Positions 32,052 through 34,447 of a DNA stretch of 34,447 nt are shown piece by piece; positions within the stretch are counted from its first letter, which is position 1; every line of letters begins with the position of its first letter. A model generated the notes under the pieces. That model was not told where the DNA came from and searched no databases. It saw only the letters and a program-made list of their open reading frames with translations. Source of the stretch: an uncultured Collinsella sp. (lineage in GTDB: Bacteria > Actinomycetota > Coriobacteriia > Coriobacteriales > Coriobacteriaceae); contig CAKURW010000019.1 of NCBI GenBank assembly GCA_934675795.1, positions 1-34,447 on the forward strand. Direction: 5' to 3'. Both the position numbers and the translations under genes were made by a program.

Positions 32052-34446
32052 CAGCACGCTCAAGAATGTGGCGTTCTACGCCGCCTGCTTCGCGTTTTCC
32101 GTCGCACTCTTTGTCGCACTTGCAGCGGCGGAGCATGTCTACCCCTTTGGCGACAACTCGTTTCTCACCAACGATCTCAAATACCAATACATCGACTTCT
32201 TCGCGTGGTTTCGCCGCGTCCTTTTAGGCGAGGCAAACCTTCGCTATTCCTTCTCGCAGGGACTCGGCATGAACACATGGGGGCTCTATAGCTACTACCT
32301 CGCCAGCCCCTTCAACCTGCTCTGCGTGCTGTTTCCCGCAGACAAGCTGACGCTCTTCGTATTTGCCATAACCGCGCTCAAGCTTGGCTGCATTCACATC
32401 AGCAGCGCTTGGTTCCTGCAAAGGCGTTTTGGTCTACCCAAGCCCGCAGCATTCCTACTTTCCCTATCATTTACGTTTTGCAGTTGGACCATAAGTAATT
32501 TGTGTAATCCGCTCTGGATTGATTGTCTTATCCTACTGCCCATCTGCGCTTTCGGATGCTACGAGCTCATTCGGGAACAAAAAATGATACGCCTCGTTAT
32601 TGCGATTGCCCTCAATGTCATGTTCTGTTGGTATACGGCCTATATCAGCATCCTATTCCTCTGCATCTTCGTATTGGTTGAGTTTGTCGATTACGTCGCT
32701 GCAGAAGGATTTAGCTGGATGCTCACGCTCGACCGGGTCCTACGATTTGCAGGGGCTATGATGCTTGGGCTGCTCCTGTCCGCCTGGACCTTTTTGCCGA
32801 CCATCCTTGCCATGGCAAAAGGCGGCCCCGTGCTGGCACTTGGCCCTTTGCTTAAAACAGGCCTCAAATCGCTCATCAGGGGCTTCATCCCCGGCATGTG
32901 GGTGAATAACGGGAACACGCCGCAGTTCTATTGCGGCGTAATCATGATGTTACTCGCAATAAGCCTACTGTTTAACCGCAAGGTTTCGGCCAAGATACGC
33001 ATCGCAACGTTCGTCGTCACAGCCGTCCTGATCGCTAGCTCCGTTTTGAGCCCGCTCGAGTACATCTGGTGCGGCATGCGCGTTCCCAACGGGTTCTATT
33101 CGCGCACAGCCTTTTTGCTGGGCTTCTTTACGATGTGGGCCGCAGGCTATTCGTTGCAGGTGTTCGAGGGCCAGCCCAAATTTCGTCATGTCTATCGACC
33201 CGCCGTCGTATTACCAATCCTGACAATCACCGCAATTGAGTTGTTTATCAACGCCCATGTGATGTGGAACCAACTGTACGCAGGCTATTCCGAAGATGCC
33301 AACTGTACCTATGTGACTACCGCAACCAACACGATCGCAGCCATTCAAGACCAGGATTCTGCGTCATTCTACCGCATCGATCGAACGACCACGCGCACCG
33401 ATAGCGCCGCCCTCAACGAGGGCTTAGCGCTTGGGTACAACCAGCTGTCGTCCTACTCATCCGCAAATAACCCGCAGGCAATTGCATTGCTCAACTCCCT
33501 TGGATACAGCAGCGCCGGCGAGTTTTCGACCCGTTATGCCGAACCCATTCTTGCCGTCGATGCCCTGCTGGGAGTTAAGTACGCCATTGCCGAACACAGC
33601 CCCGCAGGATACGTTACGGCAAAGGCAAATCAAACCGACTCCGCTAGCACGGTCTACGAGAATCCCAATGCGCTCAGCGCTGGCATCGCAGCTTCGAGCG
33701 GCGTTCAAAACAGCACGTTAGAGGGCAAGAACCCCTTCGAAAAGCAAAATGACCTATACAGCAAAATCCTGGGCCGCGAGGTAGAGCTCTATACCAAAAT
33801 CGAGGCTACGAACACGGAAAATGGTGAGAACCAAAAGCAATGGAGCGTTACCGTTCCGGCGGAGTCCATCGGATACCTCTACATTAACAAAGATGCGACC
33901 GCCGGCAGTTATTGGCCAGTCACCCTTACCATCGACCAGCGAACGATCACAAACGAGGCCTGGAGATTCGACAATAATATCCGCCAGATTGCGGATGCAT
34001 CGGACACCCCGAGCCAGCATACGGTGTCAATCGGAGTCGCAGAGGGTTATACGGACATGCCCCAAGACAATGAGCCGGTCTTTTACGCCCTCAATCTGGA
34101 CGTTTTCCAGCAGATTATGAACGAGTTTAAGACGAACGAATTTGTTCCGACGGTTTTTAAGGACGGAAGGATCGAAGGCGAGTATACCGCCAAGTATGAC
34201 GGCAACCTGCTGCTGAGCGTTCCGTACGATGAGGGCTGGAACATAACGGTAAACGGAACCGCCGCAGAACTAACGCCCGCCGCCGATAAGGGCCTGTCGT
34301 CCCTGAACGTGCAGAAAGGCGCGAATAGGATCGTGATGACCTACAAGACTCCGGGTGCCCTTGCGGGGCTTGCAGTGAGTCTGGCGACCACCGTCGCCCT
34401 TGTTGCAGCGGGGCTATACGCCAGGCATAAGAAAAGCCGCCGTTAA
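32035..34446 (+). CDS. YfhO family membrane protein, likely polyprenyl-sugar-dependent glycosyltransferase
   Basis: An 803-residue protein with an N-terminal block of about a dozen membrane helices (9-32 on), a large outside domain (about 410-770) and a last helix (about 775-793) before a basic end. YfhO family landmarks: an acidic first loop with YPFGDNSFLTNDLKYQYIDFF, the LGMNTWGLYSYYLASPFNLL segment and the C-terminal LLLSVPYDEGWNITVNGTAAEL region. Such GT-C fold enzymes transfer sugars from polyprenyl phosphate to cell-envelope polymers outside the membrane. The start is ATG at 32035, with GAGGA five bases upstream, overlapping the end of the preceding GT2 gene by 17 bases; the longer frame from 31957 lies inside that gene. 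The stop is one base from the window edge. Confidence 0.92.
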   Translation: MTQPNNSTLKNVAFYAACFAFSVALFVALAAAEHVYPFGDNSFLTNDLKYQYIDFFAWFRRVLLGEANLRYSFSQGLGMNTWGLYSYYLASPFNLLCVLFPADKLTLFVFAITALKLGCIHISSAWFLQRRFGLPKPAAFLLSLSFTFCSWTISNLCNPLWIDCLILLPICAFGCYELIREQKMIRLVIAIALNVMFCWYTAYISILFLCIFVLVEFVDYVAAEGFSWMLTLDRVLRFAGAMMLGLLLSAWTFLPTILAMAKGGPVLALGPLLKTGLKSLIRGFIPGMWVNNGNTPQFYCGVIMMLLAISLLFNRKVSAKIRIATFVVTAVLIASSVLSPLEYIWCGMRVPNGFYSRTAFLLGFFTMWAAGYSLQVFEGQPKFRHVYRPAVVLPILTITAIELFINAHVMWNQLYAGYSEDANCTYVTTATNTIAAIQDQDSASFYRIDRTTTRTDSAALNEGLALGYNQLSSYSSANNPQAIALLNSLGYSSAGEFSTRYAEPILAVDALLGVKYAIAEHSPAGYVTAKANQTDSASTVYENPNALSAGIAASSGVQNSTLEGKNPFEKQNDLYSKILGREVELYTKIEATNTENGENQKQWSVTVPAESIGYLYINKDATAGSYWPVTLTIDQRTITNEAWRFDNNIRQIADASDTPSQHTVSIGVAEGYTDMPQDNEPVFYALNLDVFQQIMNEFKTNEFVPTVFKDGRIEGEYTAKYDGNLLLSVPYDEGWNITVNGTAAELTPAADKGLSSLNVQKGANRIVMTYKTPGALAGLAVSLATTVALVAAGLYARHKKSRR

Positions 34447-34447
34447 C

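Noticed and set aside
1..34447. CRISPR array, insertion sequence or rRNA genes
   Set aside because: No regularly spaced repeats, no transposase or terminal inverted repeats of IS type, and no rRNA sequence were seen.

Overview
The window looks like a chromosomal segment of a G+C-rich gut actinobacterium of the class Coriobacteriia, most likely Collinsella or a close relative. The grounds are GC-rich third codon positions, a rod-shape operon followed by the TIGR03960/DUF2344 radical-SAM pair, a one-operon shikimate pathway, and the protein sequences themselves. This assignment is by recognition only; no search was run.

Left third, minus strand (1-15734). Reading right to left: tRNA-Arg(CCG) with its own promoter and terminator; a CtpE-like P-type ATPase with a long basic tail; a zinc-ribbon membrane protein; a cyclophilin plus TPR-membrane-protein pair; then the cell-elongation operon mreB-mreC-mreD-PBP2-RodA. 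That operon runs on with short spacings or overlaps into a DUF697-like protein, a B12-binding-type radical SAM protein and a DUF2344 protein cut by the window edge.

Middle, plus strand (15828-24490). One tightly packed operon, aroF-tyrA-aroB-aroA-aroC-pheA-aroE::aroK-aroQ, encodes all seven shikimate steps plus chorismate mutase/prephenate dehydratase and prephenate dehydrogenase. It can therefore make both keto-acid precursors of phenylalanine and tyrosine. A promoter-like sequence and an intrinsic-terminator hairpin precede aroF, which suggests transcription attenuation. A 14-bp inverted repeat resembling a REP element sits between aroE::aroK and aroQ. A strong terminator follows aroQ.

Accessory patch (24498-27100). 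This stretch is visibly more AT-rich. It holds a DUF4869 gene joined by a TAATG overlap to a small P-loop ATPase with a possible Toprim-like C-terminal half, closed by a perfect terminator, and then a solitary XRE-type regulator with an unrecognised acidic C-terminal domain. The DUF4869/ATPase pair is the best candidate here for an undescribed system.

Right part (27056-34447). An acyltransferase-3 gene is broken twice, by an extra T in a T run and by an exact 26-bp tandem duplication. It is followed by tRNA-Arg(TCT), a Wzm/Wzt-type polysaccharide ABC exporter on the minus strand, and a divergent plus-strand operon of two GT2 polyprenyl-phosphate glycosyltransferases and a YfhO-family membrane protein. 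Together these look like a cell-surface glycan export and decoration locus. No CRISPR array, insertion sequence, integrase or rRNA was seen.
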